Notes under the pieces: generated by a model
What the model saw: the letters and a program-made list of their open reading frames with translations, nothing else
Database searches by the model: none
Told to the model about the DNA's origin: nothing
Shown here: piece by piece, positions 16,809 to 25,122 of the stretch
Layout of the letters: each line of letters opens with the position of its first letter
Position numbering within the stretch: position 1 is the stretch's first letter
Source: Kitasatospora albolonga
GTDB lineage: Bacteria > Actinomycetota > Actinomycetes > Streptomycetales > Streptomycetaceae
Direction: 5' to 3'
Length of the DNA stretch: 64,000 nucleotides
Assembly (NCBI GenBank): GCA_002082585.1
Contig: CP020563.1
Location: 6,566,001 to 6,630,000 of the forward strand
Made by a program: the position numbers and the translations under genes

Positions 16809-19384
16809 CGAACGACGACAGCACCAGCACCGACACCACCACCGGCACCGCCTCCCGCACCCTGCCCGTGCCCGACCTCTCCCTCGTCGTCCTCATCGGC
16901 GCCAGCGGATCGGGCAAGTCCACCTTCGCCCGCAGGCACTTCAAGCCCACCGAGATCGTCTCCTCGGACTTCTGCCGGGGCCTCGTCGCCGACGACGAGA
17001 ACGACCAGAGCGCCAGCGGCGACGCCTTCGACGTGCTGCACTACATCGCGGGCAAGCGCCTGGCCGCCGGGCGGCTCACCGTCGTCGACGCCACCAGCGT
17101 CCAGTCCGAGAGCCGCAAGCAGCTCGTCCGGCTGGCCCGCGAGCACGACGTGCTGCCCGTCGCCATCGTCCTCGACCTCCCCGAGGAGGTCTGCCTCGCC
17201 CGCAACGCGGCCCGCCCCGACCGCGCGGACATGCCCCGCCATGTCGTCCGGCGCCACCGCAGCGAGCTGCGCCGCTCGCTGCGCGGCCTGGAGCGCGAGG
17301 GCTTCCGCAAGGTGCACATCCTGCGCACCGAGGAGGAGGCCGAGCGCGCCGAAGTCGTCCTGGAGCGCCGCTACAACGACCTGCGCCACCTCACCGGCCC
17401 CTTCGACATCATCGGCGACATCCACGGCTGCCGCTCCGAGCTGGACACCCTGCTCGGCAAGCTCGGTTACGTGGACGGTGCCCACCCCGAAGGGCGTACG
17501 GCCGTCTTCGTCGGTGACCTGGTCGACCGGGGCCCCGACAGCCCCGGTGTGCTGCGCCGCGTCATGTCCATGGTGGCGGCGGGCACCGCCCTCTGCGTCC
17601 CCGGCAACCACGAGAACAAGCTCGGCCGCTATCTCGCGGGCCGCAAGGTCCAGCGGACCCACGGCCTCGCGGAGACCATTGAGCAGCTGGAGCGCGAGGA
17701 CGCCGAGCACCCCGAGTTCCGGCAGCAGGTGCGGGAGTTCATCGACTCCCTGGTCAGCCACTACGTCCTGGACGGCGGCGACCTGGTGGTCTGTCACGCC
17801 GGGCTGCCCGAGAAGTACCACGGCCGCACCTCCGGCCGGGTCCGCTCGCACGCGCTGTACGGGGACACCACCGGCGAGACCGACGAGTTCGGCCTGCCCG
17901 TGCGCTACCCGTGGGCCGAGGAGTACCGGGGCCGCGCCGCCGTCGTCTACGGCCACACCCCTGTGCCCGCCACCTCCTGGATCAACAACACCATCTGCCT
18001 GGACACCGGTGTCGTCTTCGGCGGGAGGATGACCGCGCTGCGCTGGCCGGAGCGCGAACTCGTCGACGTACCGGCCGAGAAGGTCTGGTACGAGCCCACC
18101 CGGCCGCTGACCACCGAGGCGCCCGGGGGCCGGGAGGGCCGTCCGCTGGACCTCGCGGACGTGCAGGGCCGCCGGTTCGTGGAGACCCGGCACATGGGCC
18201 GGATCGCCGTGCGCGAGGAGAACGCGGCCGCCGCGCTCGAAGTGATGAGCCGGTTCGCCGTCGACCCGCAGCTCCTGCCGTACCTCCCGCCCACCATGGC
18301 CCCCACCGCCACCTCCCGCGAGGACGGCTTCCTGGAGCACCCGGCCGAGGCGTTCGCGCAGTACGCGGCGGACGGCGTCGGGCGGGTCGTGTGCGAGGAG
18401 AAGCACATGGGCTCCCGGGCCGTCGCCCTGGTCTGCAAGGACGCGGCCGCCGCCACCGCCCGCTTCGGCACGGACGGTCCGGCCGGTGCCCTCTACACCC
18501 GTACGGGCCGCCCCTTCCTGGACGACCGGGCGATGGCCGAAGGCGTCCTGGACCGGCTCCGTACGGCCGTCACCGCCGCCGGGCTCTGGGAGGAGTGGGA
18601 CACCGACTGGGTGCTGCTCGACGCCGAGCTGATACCGTGGTCGCTCAAGGCCGGTGGACTGCTGCGCTCGCAGTACGCCGCCGTCGGCGCGGCCTCCGGC
18701 GCGGTCTTCCCCTCCGCCCTCGCCGCCCTGGAGACGGCCGCCGCCCGTGGTGTCGACGTCGGCGACCTCTCCGTACGGCAGCAGGGCCGGGCGGCGGACG
18801 CGGCCGCGTTCACCGAGGCGTACCGGCGCTACTGCTGGACCACCGAAGGACTGGACGGGATACGGATCGCCCCGTTCCAGGTCCTCGCCGTCCAGGGCCG
18901 CTCGCTGGCCGCCGTCCCCCACGACGAGCAGCTGGCCTGGCTGGACCGGCTCGCCGAGCACGACCCGACCGGGCTGCTCCAGGTCACCCGCCGGCTCGTC
19001 GTGGACCCCGCCGACGAGGCGTCCGTCCGCGCGGGCACCGACTGGTGGCTGGAGCTGACCGGGCGCGGCGGCGAGGGCATGGTCGTCAAGCCGCTCGGCG
19101 CCCTGGTCCGGGACGCCAAGGGGCGGCTGGTCCAGCCCGGCATCAAGGTGCGCGGCCGGGAGTATCTGCGGATCATCTACGGCCCCGAGTACACCCGCCC
19201 GGAGAACCTGGAGCGGCTGCGCTCCCGCTTCCTCGGCCACAAGCGCTCGCTGGCGCTGCGGGAGTACGCGCTCGGCCTGGAGGCGCTGGACCGGCTGGCG
19301 GAGGGCGAGCCGCTGTGGCGGGTCCACGAGGCGGTCTTCGCCGTCCTGGCCCTGGAGTCGGAGCCGGTCGACCCCCGGCTCTGA
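16805..19384 (+). CDS. pnkp: Polynucleotide kinase-phosphatase with ligase module (RNA repair)
   Basis: This 859-residue three-module enzyme heals and seals RNA cut by ribotoxins. The N-terminal 5'-kinase has P-loop GASGSGKST at 32-40. The central 2',3'-phosphatase is of the calcineurin type with GDIHG at 204-208, GDLVDRGP at 237-244, GNHE at 267-270 and later GHTPVP. The C-terminal adenylyltransferase has EEKHMGSR at 531-538, where Lys533 would take AMP, and a late EGMVVKP motif. The bacterial ligase needs Hen1 for full sealing, and hen1 is fused by an ATGA overlap upstream. All catalytic motifs I can check are intact, so the system looks active. Confidence 0.95.
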   Translation: MTNDDSTSTDTTTGTASRTLPVPDLSLVVLIGASGSGKSTFARRHFKPTEIVSSDFCRGLVADDENDQSASGDAFDVLHYIAGKRLAAGRLTVVDATSVQSESRKQLVRLAREHDVLPVAIVLDLPEEVCLARNAARPDRADMPRHVVRRHRSELRRSLRGLEREGFRKVHILRTEEEAERAEVVLERRYNDLRHLTGPFDIIGDIHGCRSELDTLLGKLGYVDGAHPEGRTAVFVGDLVDRGPDSPGVLRRVMSMVAAGTALCVPGNHENKLGRYLAGRKVQRTHGLAETIEQLEREDAEHPEFRQQVREFIDSLVSHYVLDGGDLVVCHAGLPEKYHGRTSGRVRSHALYGDTTGETDEFGLPVRYPWAEEYRGRAAVVYGHTPVPATSWINNTICLDTGVVFGGRMTALRWPERELVDVPAEKVWYEPTRPLTTEAPGGREGRPLDLADVQGRRFVETRHMGRIAVREENAAAALEVMSRFAVDPQLLPYLPPTMAPTATSREDGFLEHPAEAFAQYAADGVGRVVCEEKHMGSRAVALVCKDAAAATARFGTDGPAGALYTRTGRPFLDDRAMAEGVLDRLRTAVTAAGLWEEWDTDWVLLDAELIPWSLKAGGLLRSQYAAVGAASGAVFPSALAALETAAARGVDVGDLSVRQQGRAADAAAFTEAYRRYCWTTEGLDGIRIAPFQVLAVQGRSLAAVPHDEQLAWLDRLAEHDPTGLLQVTRRLVVDPADEASVRAGTDWWLELTGRGGEGMVVKPLGALVRDAKGRLVQPGIKVRGREYLRIIYGPEYTRPENLERLRSRFLGHKRSLALREYALGLEALDRLAEGEPLWRVHEAVFAVLALESEPVDPRL

Positions 19385-19450
19385 GGCAGCGCTGCCAACC
19401 CATGGGCGGTTCGCGGGGTGAACGGCGCTCCGCCCGGTGAGGATGAGGAC

Positions 19451-20683
19451 ATGGGATTCCACGTCGACTCCGAAGCCGGGCGGCTGCGCCGCGTCATACT
19501 GCACCGCCCCGATCTGGAACTGAAGCGGCTGACCCCCCGCAACAAGGACGCGCTCCTCTTCGACGATGTGCTCTGGGTGCGCCGGGCCCGGCAGGAGCAC
19601 GACGGGTTCGCCGACGTCCTGCGCGACCGGGGCGTGGAGGTGCACCTCTTCGGCGACCTTCTCCAGGAGGCCCTGGACATCCCCGTCGCGCGGCGGCTCG
19701 TCCTCGACCGGGTCTTCGACGAGAAGGAGTACGGGCCGCTCGCCACCGAGCATCTGCGCGCCGCCTTCGAGGAGCTGCCCTCGGCGGAGCTGGCGGAGGC
19801 GCTGGTCGGCGGGATGACCAAGCGGGAGTTCCTGGAGCGGCACAGCGAGCCCACCTCGGTCCGCTTCCATGTGATGGACCTGGACGACTTCCTGCTCGGC
19901 CCGCTGCCCAATCACCTCTTCACCCGGGACACCTCGGCCTGGATCTACGACGGGGTCTCCATCAACGCGATGCGCTGGCCCGCCCGGCAGCGCGAGACCG
20001 TCCACTTCGAGGCGATCTACCGCCACCACCCGCTGTTCACCGGACCGGAGGCGGGGGTCTTCCACCACTGGTCGGAGGGGCAGGACGACTACCCGTCCAC
20101 CATCGAGGGCGGGGACGTCCTGGTCATCGGGCAGGGGGCGGTGCTGATCGGGATGAGCGAGCGCACCACCCCGCAGGCGGTCGAGATGCTGGCGCGCGGC
20201 CTCTTCGACGCCGGTTCGGCGCGCACGATCGTGGCGCTCGACATGCCCAAGACCCGGGCGTTCATGCACCTGGACACGGTGATGACGATGATCGACGGCG
20301 ATACGTTCACCCAGTACGCGGGGCTCGGCATGCTCCGCTCGTACACGATCGAACCGGGCAGCGGCCCCCGGGAGCTCAAGGTCACCGACCATCCGCCCGA
20401 GCACATGCACCGGGCCATCGCCGCCGCCCTCGGCCTCGACGCGATCCGGGTCCTCACCGCCACCCAGGACGTGCACGCGGCCGAGCGCGAGCAGTGGGAC
20501 GACGGCTGCAACGTGCTGGCGGTCGAGCCGGGCGTCGTGGTCGCGTACGAGCGGAACGCGACCACCAACACCTATCTGCGCAAGCAGGGCATCGAGGTCA
20601 TCGAGATCCGGGGCAGCGAGCTGGGCCGGGGGAGGGGCGGACCGCGCTGTATGAGCTGCCCGGTGGTGCGGGACCCTGTGTAG
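19451..20683 (+). CDS. arcA: Arginine deiminase
   Basis: This 410-residue enzyme hydrolyses L-arginine to citrulline and ammonia. The guanidino-modifying fold is clear from the first strand [27 protein letters not shown], the FHHW...[12 protein letters not shown] segment, [10 protein letters not shown] with the catalytic histidine, and the C-terminal nucleophile Cys403 in [12 protein letters not shown] 19451 is used; an in-frame GTG 33 bases upstream would add an acidic head not seen in the family. It is followed by ornithine carbamoyltransferase, forming the first two steps of the arginine deiminase pathway. No carbamate kinase (arcC) is present in the window. Confidence 0.94.
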   Translation: MGFHVDSEAGRLRRVILHRPDLELKRLTPRNKDALLFDDVLWVRRARQEHDGFADVLRDRGVEVHLFGDLLQEALDIPVARRLVLDRVFDEKEYGPLATEHLRAAFEELPSAELAEALVGGMTKREFLERHSEPTSVRFHVMDLDDFLLGPLPNHLFTRDTSAWIYDGVSINAMRWPARQRETVHFEAIYRHHPLFTGPEAGVFHHWSEGQDDYPSTIEGGDVLVIGQGAVLIGMSERTTPQAVEMLARGLFDAGSARTIVALDMPKTRAFMHLDTVMTMIDGDTFTQYAGLGMLRSYTIEPGSGPRELKVTDHPPEHMHRAIAAALGLDAIRVLTATQDVHAAEREQWDDGCNVLAVEPGVVVAYERNATTNTYLRKQGIEVIEIRGSELGRGRGGPRCMSCPVVRDPV

Positions 20684-20734
20684 TACCAGCACTTTCGGGA
20701 CAGGGGGGGGCGACGGTTTCCGGCCCGAGGGGGC

Positions 20735-20761
20735 TGTATAGGGATGCGGTTATGTGTATAG
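20735..20761 (+). promoter_or_regulatory. Candidate operator: paired TGTATAG repeats before argF
   Basis: TGTATAG occurs at 20735-20741 and 20755-20761, exactly 20 bases apart, in an unusually AT-rich stretch about 90 bases before the argF start. Two-turn spacing is like that of tandem ArgR boxes, but the match to the known ARG box is poor, so this is only a candidate. Confidence 0.3.
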
Positions 20762-20851
20762 ACTTCCATTGCTGATCGCCGCCCCCTCGGCAGATCCGCG
20801 CATCCTGCCGCCCTGCCCCGTCCCACCCCGTCCCACCCTGGAGCAGTCATC

Positions 20852-21856
20852 ATGGCCATCGACCTCACCGGCCGCCCCTTCCTCAAGGAGCTGGACTTCA
20901 CCGCCGAGGAGTTCCTCGGCCTGGTCGCGCTGGCCGGAGAGCTGAAGGCGGCCAAGAAGGCCGGGGCCGAGGTCCAGCGGCTGCGCGGGCGGAACATCGC
21001 GCTGATCTTCGAGAAGACCTCGACCCGTACGCGCTGCGCGTTCGAGGTCGCCGCCGCCGACCAGGGCGCCTCCACCACCTATCTGGACCCCTCCGGCTCC
21101 CAGATGGGCCACAAGGAGTCGGTGAAGGACACCGCCCGGGTGCTCGGCCGGATGTTCGACGGGATCGAGTACCGGGGCGACAGCCAGCAGGTGGTCGAGG
21201 AGCTGGCCGCGTACAGCGGGGTCCCCGTCTTCAACGGGCTCACCGACGACTGGCACCCCACGCAGATGCTCGCCGACGTGCTGACCATGACCGAGCACGG
21301 CGGGCGGCCCGTTGCCGGGACGGCCCTCGCCTACCTCGGCGACGCCCGCTTCAACATGGGCAACTCCTACCTGATCACCGGCGCCCTGCTCGGCCTGGAC
21401 ATCCGGATCGTCGCCCCCGAGATGTACTGGCCGGCCCCCTCCGTCGTGGACCGGGCGAAGAAGCTCGCCGCGGTCAGTGGCGCGCGGGTGACGCTCACCG
21501 ACGACATCGCCGAGGGCGTCCGGGGCGCCGGGTTCGTCGCCACGGACGTCTGGGTCTCGATGGGGGAGCCCAAGGAGGTCTGGGACGAGCGCATCGCCGC
21601 GCTGGCCCCGTACGCCGTGACGATGGACGTGCTGCGGGCCACCGGTAACCCGGACGTGAAGTTCCTGCACTGTCTGCCCGCCTTCCACGACCTCGGCACC
21701 CAGGTCGGCCGGGACGTCCACGCCGCCCACGGCCTCACCGAGCTGGAGGTCACCGACGAGGTCTTCGAGTCGGCGCACTCGGTGGTCTTCGACCAGGCCG
21801 AGAACCGGATGCACACGATCAAGGCCGTGCTGGTGGCGACGCTGGCGGGGGAGTAG
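20852..21856 (+). CDS. argF: Ornithine carbamoyltransferase
   Basis: This 334-residue cytosolic enzyme interconverts ornithine plus carbamoyl phosphate and citrulline plus phosphate. The carbamoyl-phosphate site STRT is at 57-60 within [21 protein letters not shown] follows, then the [11 protein letters not shown] motif and HCLPAFHD near residue 270, whose cysteine binds ornithine. ATG 20852 is the first conserved start. Adjacent arcA suggests a catabolic (ArcB-like) use, although the residues do not separate the anabolic and catabolic types. A 168-base gap with a possible operator lies upstream, so it may have its own promoter. Confidence 0.94.
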   Translation: MAIDLTGRPFLKELDFTAEEFLGLVALAGELKAAKKAGAEVQRLRGRNIALIFEKTSTRTRCAFEVAAADQGASTTYLDPSGSQMGHKESVKDTARVLGRMFDGIEYRGDSQQVVEELAAYSGVPVFNGLTDDWHPTQMLADVLTMTEHGGRPVAGTALAYLGDARFNMGNSYLITGALLGLDIRIVAPEMYWPAPSVVDRAKKLAAVSGARVTLTDDIAEGVRGAGFVATDVWVSMGEPKEVWDERIAALAPYAVTMDVLRATGNPDVKFLHCLPAFHDLGTQVGRDVHAAHGLTELEVTDEVFESAHSVVFDQAENRMHTIKAVLVATLAGE

Positions 21857-22031
21857 CCGCCCCCTCGGGCCGGGGGTCCGTATGGCCATTCGCCCGATTG
21901 GGTGAACATGCGAGGTGGTGGCTACGATGTCGCCTCTGGTGGGGTTCGGGCACGCCCGGACCCCTTTCCCGTGCCGCCCGCGCGCACGGGGCCGTCCCCC
22001 CACTGCACCACCAGAGAAGAGAACGTCCCGC

Positions 22032-23519
22032 ATGAGCACCGGTCTGCCGTCCTCCGGCACCCCGAAGCGCCCCGGCCCCGCCCGGCCCGGTCTGCGCCGC
22101 AAAAGCCCCGAACAGCTCATCGCCGAGTCCGGCGGCGACCTGGAGGGCCACGGCCTGAAGCGGACGATGGGACTCTTCCAGCTCGTCTGCTTCGGCGTCG
22201 GCGCGATCGTCGGCACCGGTATCTTCGTCGGCCTCTCCGACACCGTCGCCGAGGCCGGGCCCGCCGTGGTCATCTCGTTCGTCCTGGCCGCGATCACCTG
22301 TATCTTCACCGCGTTCTCCTTCGCGGAGCTGGGCAGCGCCATCCCGGTCTCCGGGAGCTCGTACTCCTTCGCGTACGCCGCCCTCGGCGAGCGCACCGCG
22401 TTCCTCGTCGGCTGGTGCCTGATGCTGGAGTACGGCGTCTCGGTCTCCGCCGTCGCGGTGGGGTGGAGCCAGTACGTCAACGAGCTGCTGAACAGCCTGA
22501 TCGGCTGGCAGCTGCCCGCCGCCCTGTCCGCCGGGCCCGGTGACGGCGGCGTGATCAACCTCCCGGCGGTCGTCGTGATCGCCATGGCCGCCACCCTGCT
22601 GGTGCGCGGCGTCCGGGAGAGCGCCGGGGCGACCGCCGCCATGGCGGTCCTGAAGATCGGCATCCTGCTGGCGTTCTGCGTGATCGCGTTCACCGCGTTC
22701 CAGGACGACAACCTCGTGCCGTTCGCCGGTCACGGGCTGGGCGGGATCACGGCGGGCGCCTCGCTGGCGTTCTTCTCGTACATCGGCTTCGACGCCATCA
22801 CCACGGCGGGCGAAGAGGTCAAGAACCCCCGCCGGAACATTCCGATCGCCATCCTGATCTGCATCGGCGTCGTCACGCTGCTCTACTGCGCGGTGGCGCT
22901 CTCGGCCATCGGCGCGCTCGGCGCGGACGCCGTGTCCGACAAGCCCGCGGCCCTCTCGCTGGTCGTCAACCAGGTCACCGAATCCTCGGTGGGCGGGGGC
23001 ATCATCGCCTTCGGCGCGGTCGTCGCCATCGCGTCCGTGGTGCTCGCCGTGATGTACGGGCAGACCCGCATCCTGATGTCGATGTCCCGCGACGGGCTGA
23101 TCCCGCGCGTCTTCGAACGCGTCTCGCCCCGGACCCACACCCCGGTCGCCAACACCTGGATCGTGGCCTGCGTCTTCGCCGTACCGGCCGCCTTCGTCTC
23201 GCTGGACGTCGTCGTCAACCTGACGACCATCGGCACGCTCGCCACCATGCTCGCGGTCAACGCGGCCGTCATGGTGCTGCGCCGCCGCAACCCCGAGCTG
23301 GAGCGGTCCTTCCGGGTGCCGCTCTACCCGCTGAGCCCGCTGCTCGGCATCGCGTTCTGCCTGTATCTGATGTACGGGACCGGCTGGACGACCTGGCTCC
23401 AGTTCGCGGTCTTCCTCGCCGCCGGTTCGCTGCTCTACGCCGGTTACGGCCGTAAGCGCTCCCGGCTGGTCAGCTCTCCGGAGACGGACCCGGCTGGGAC
23501 GGTATCGCCGGAAGCGTGA
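22032..23519 (+). CDS. APC-superfamily amino-acid permease (cationic amino-acid transporter type)
   Basis: This 495-residue transporter has about 12-14 membrane helices. It has the family opening GLFQLVCFGVGAIVGTGIFVGL (about 47-68), the FAELGSAIPVSGSSYSFAYAALGE loop and FFSYIGFDAITTAGEEVKNPRRNIP. These are hallmarks of the CAT/YfnA subgroup of APC permeases, which often carry arginine or other basic amino acids. Its position after arcA-argF fits arginine or ornithine uptake, which is inference. ATG 22032 follows GAAGAGAACG. Its last 50 bases overlap the 3' end of the convergent HATPase gene. Confidence 0.88.
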   Translation: MSTGLPSSGTPKRPGPARPGLRRKSPEQLIAESGGDLEGHGLKRTMGLFQLVCFGVGAIVGTGIFVGLSDTVAEAGPAVVISFVLAAITCIFTAFSFAELGSAIPVSGSSYSFAYAALGERTAFLVGWCLMLEYGVSVSAVAVGWSQYVNELLNSLIGWQLPAALSAGPGDGGVINLPAVVVIAMAATLLVRGVRESAGATAAMAVLKIGILLAFCVIAFTAFQDDNLVPFAGHGLGGITAGASLAFFSYIGFDAITTAGEEVKNPRRNIPIAILICIGVVTLLYCAVALSAIGALGADAVSDKPAALSLVVNQVTESSVGGGIIAFGAVVAIASVVLAVMYGQTRILMSMSRDGLIPRVFERVSPRTHTPVANTWIVACVFAVPAAFVSLDVVVNLTTIGTLATMLAVNAAVMVLRRRNPELERSFRVPLYPLSPLLGIAFCLYLMYGTGWTTWLQFAVFLAAGSLLYAGYGRKRSRLVSSPETDPAGTVSPEA

Positions 23520-24078
23520 ACCAGACGGCCTTGCCGTGCTCCGTGGTGCGGTGACCGCAGGCGGAGCTGAGGGTCCGGATCAGCAGCAGACCGCGCCCGT
23601 GCTCCTGCCAGGGGTCCACCTCGAAGCCGGGCTGGGGCCGGGACAGATCGCCGGGCGGAGCCGGGTCGTGGTCGTGCACCTCGACCTGGCAGCCGGTGGG
23701 CAGCAGCTCCACGACCAGCTCGATGGGCTCGCTGCTCACCGTGTGCTCGACCGCGTTGGCCACCAGCTCGGCGGTGAGCAGCTCGGCGGTGTCGCTGTCC
23801 GCCGGGGCGTCGATGTCCGACAGGGCGGTACGGACGAGAGCGCGGGCGATCGGCACGGCTGCCGTGGAGTGCGGCAGGGCGATGCGCCAGGAGGCGGGAA
23901 CAGGTGGGTCGGGCGGCACGGCGGGGTTCCGTTCAGGTGCGGGACTTCCTTGTTGCGGGACTTCTCGACTCATCGGGGTCACTCGACTTGTCATGGGGGT
24001 CACTCGGCCGGTCGTCGAGCTCTCCCGAACCGTCGTCGGGGTCTCTCGGCTCACTCGGCTCTCTCGACTCATCGGCAT
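23470..24078 (-). CDS. Anti-sigma-factor-like ATP-binding (HATPase) protein
   Basis: This 202-residue protein has a C-terminal HATPase_c fold of the RsbW/SpoIIAB-like family common in Streptomyces: N-box LLTAELVANAVEHT, EVHDHDP, and the lid segment HGRGLLLIRTLSSACG. Such proteins often act as serine kinases or partners of anti-sigma-antagonists. The head of about 55 residues consists of imperfect heptads of the form TxRVTPM, encoded by a 21-bp tandem repeat. I use ATG 24078 behind AGGAAG; starts further in, such as the ATGs within the repeat, cannot be excluded. The gene overlaps the permease tail by 50 bp. Partner and target are unknown. Confidence 0.75.
   Translation of the reverse strand: MPMSRESRVSRETPTTVRESSTTGRVTPMTSRVTPMSREVPQQGSPAPERNPAVPPDPPVPASWRIALPHSTAAVPIARALVRTALSDIDAPADSDTAELLTAELVANAVEHTVSSEPIELVVELLPTGCQVEVHDHDPAPPGDLSRPQPGFEVDPWQEHGRGLLLIRTLSSACGHRTTEHGKAVWFTLPAIPSQPGPSPES
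23971..24054 (-). repeat. In-frame 21-bp tandem repeat, four units
   Basis: Units start at 23971, 23992, 24013 and 24034, each beginning CATCGGGG, CATGGGGG or CGTCG and sharing GTCACTCG or GTCTCTCG. Being 21 bases long they encode seven-residue repeats (TSRVTPM, TGRVTPM, TVRESST and VSRETPT) at the start of the HATPase protein, so copy-number change would keep the frame. Confidence 0.75.
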
Positions 24079-24292
24079 CGCGTATCGAGACTTCCTGGGG
24101 TCAACCTTACGAACCGCACGGCGCTCGCCATAGAGGCGGTCGGCCGGTGCAAACAGGACTTTCGACACAACGGTCTCATGGTCGGCGTATCGCGACCTCG
24201 TGACGACGGTCACGTACGGGTGATAACTTCGGGGGTGGAACGCGACCCGCGCACGGTCGGCAACCCGCCCGAATGCTGAAGGGAACCCCTTC

Positions 24293-25120
24293 ATGAGCTC
24301 GTTTCCCAGCTCCGCCCCGCGCGTGGAGGAGTGGCGTCATCTCCGGGTCACCCGGGACGACGGTGTGGTGACCGTCACACTCGACCGCCCCGAGAAACTC
24401 AACGCCCTCACCTTCGGTGCCTACGCCGATCTGCGCGACCTGCTCGCCGAGCTGACCCGGGAACGCTCCGCGCGCGCCCTCGTCCTCGCCGGTGAGGGGC
24501 GCGGCTTCTGCTCCGGCGGCGACGTCGACGAGATCATCGGCGCCACCCTCGCCATGGACACCGCCGCGATCCTGGAGTTCAACCGGATGACCGGCCAGGT
24601 CGTACGGGCCCTGCGGGAGTGCCCCTTCCCCGTCGTCGCGGCGATCCACGGGGTGGCCGCCGGAGCCGGTGCCGTGCTGGCCCTCGCCGCCGACTTCCGG
24701 GTCGCCGACCCCTCCGCCCGCTTCGCCTTCCTCTTCACCCGGGTCGGCCTCTCCGGCGGCGACATGGGCGCCGCCTACCTCCTGCCCCGGGTCGTCGGCC
24801 TCGGCCACGCCACCCGGCTGCTCATGCTGGGCGACGCGGTCCGGGCCCCCGAGGCGGAGCGGATCGGGCTGATCAGCGAGCTGGCCGACGAGGGGCAGGC
24901 CGACGCCCGCGCCGCCGGGCTGGCCCGCCGCCTCGCCGACGGCCCCGCGCTCGCCCTCGCCCAGACCAAGGCGCTGCTCACCGCCGAGCTCGACATGCCG
25001 CTCGCCGCCTCCGTCGAGCTGGACGCCAACACCCAGGCCCTCCTGATGCATGGCGAGGACTACGCGGAGTTCCACGCCGCCTTCACCGAGAAGCGGCCGC
25101 CGAAGTGGCGGGGGAGGTAG
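24293..25120 (+). CDS. Enoyl-CoA hydratase/isomerase
   Basis: This 275-residue crotonase-fold enzyme has oxyanion-hole segments LAGEGRGFCSGGDVDEI (about 63-79) and HGVAAGAGAVLALAADFRVAD (about 119-139). A late FTEKRPPKWRG tail is typical of the family. It would hydrate an enoyl-CoA or cleave a ring-derived CoA ester. ATG 24293 opens the plus-strand operon, with only 2 bases between its stop and the start of the flavoprotein fusion that follows. This places it in the aryl-CoA route, probably a beta-oxidation-like step after ring reduction. Exact substrate unknown. Confidence 0.88.
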   Translation: MSSFPSSAPRVEEWRHLRVTRDDGVVTVTLDRPEKLNALTFGAYADLRDLLAELTRERSARALVLAGEGRGFCSGGDVDEIIGATLAMDTAAILEFNRMTGQVVRALRECPFPVVAAIHGVAAGAGAVLALAADFRVADPSARFAFLFTRVGLSGGDMGAAYLLPRVVGLGHATRLLMLGDAVRAPEAERIGLISELADEGQADARAAGLARRLADGPALALAQTKALLTAELDMPLAASVELDANTQALLMHGEDYAEFHAAFTEKRPPKWRGR

Positions 25121-25122
25121 TC

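Noticed and set aside
16778..20692. Minus-strand open frame of 1304 codons
   Set aside because: It is antisense to hen1, pnkp and arcA, with Gly/Arg/Val-rich composition and no domain; a GC-driven shadow.
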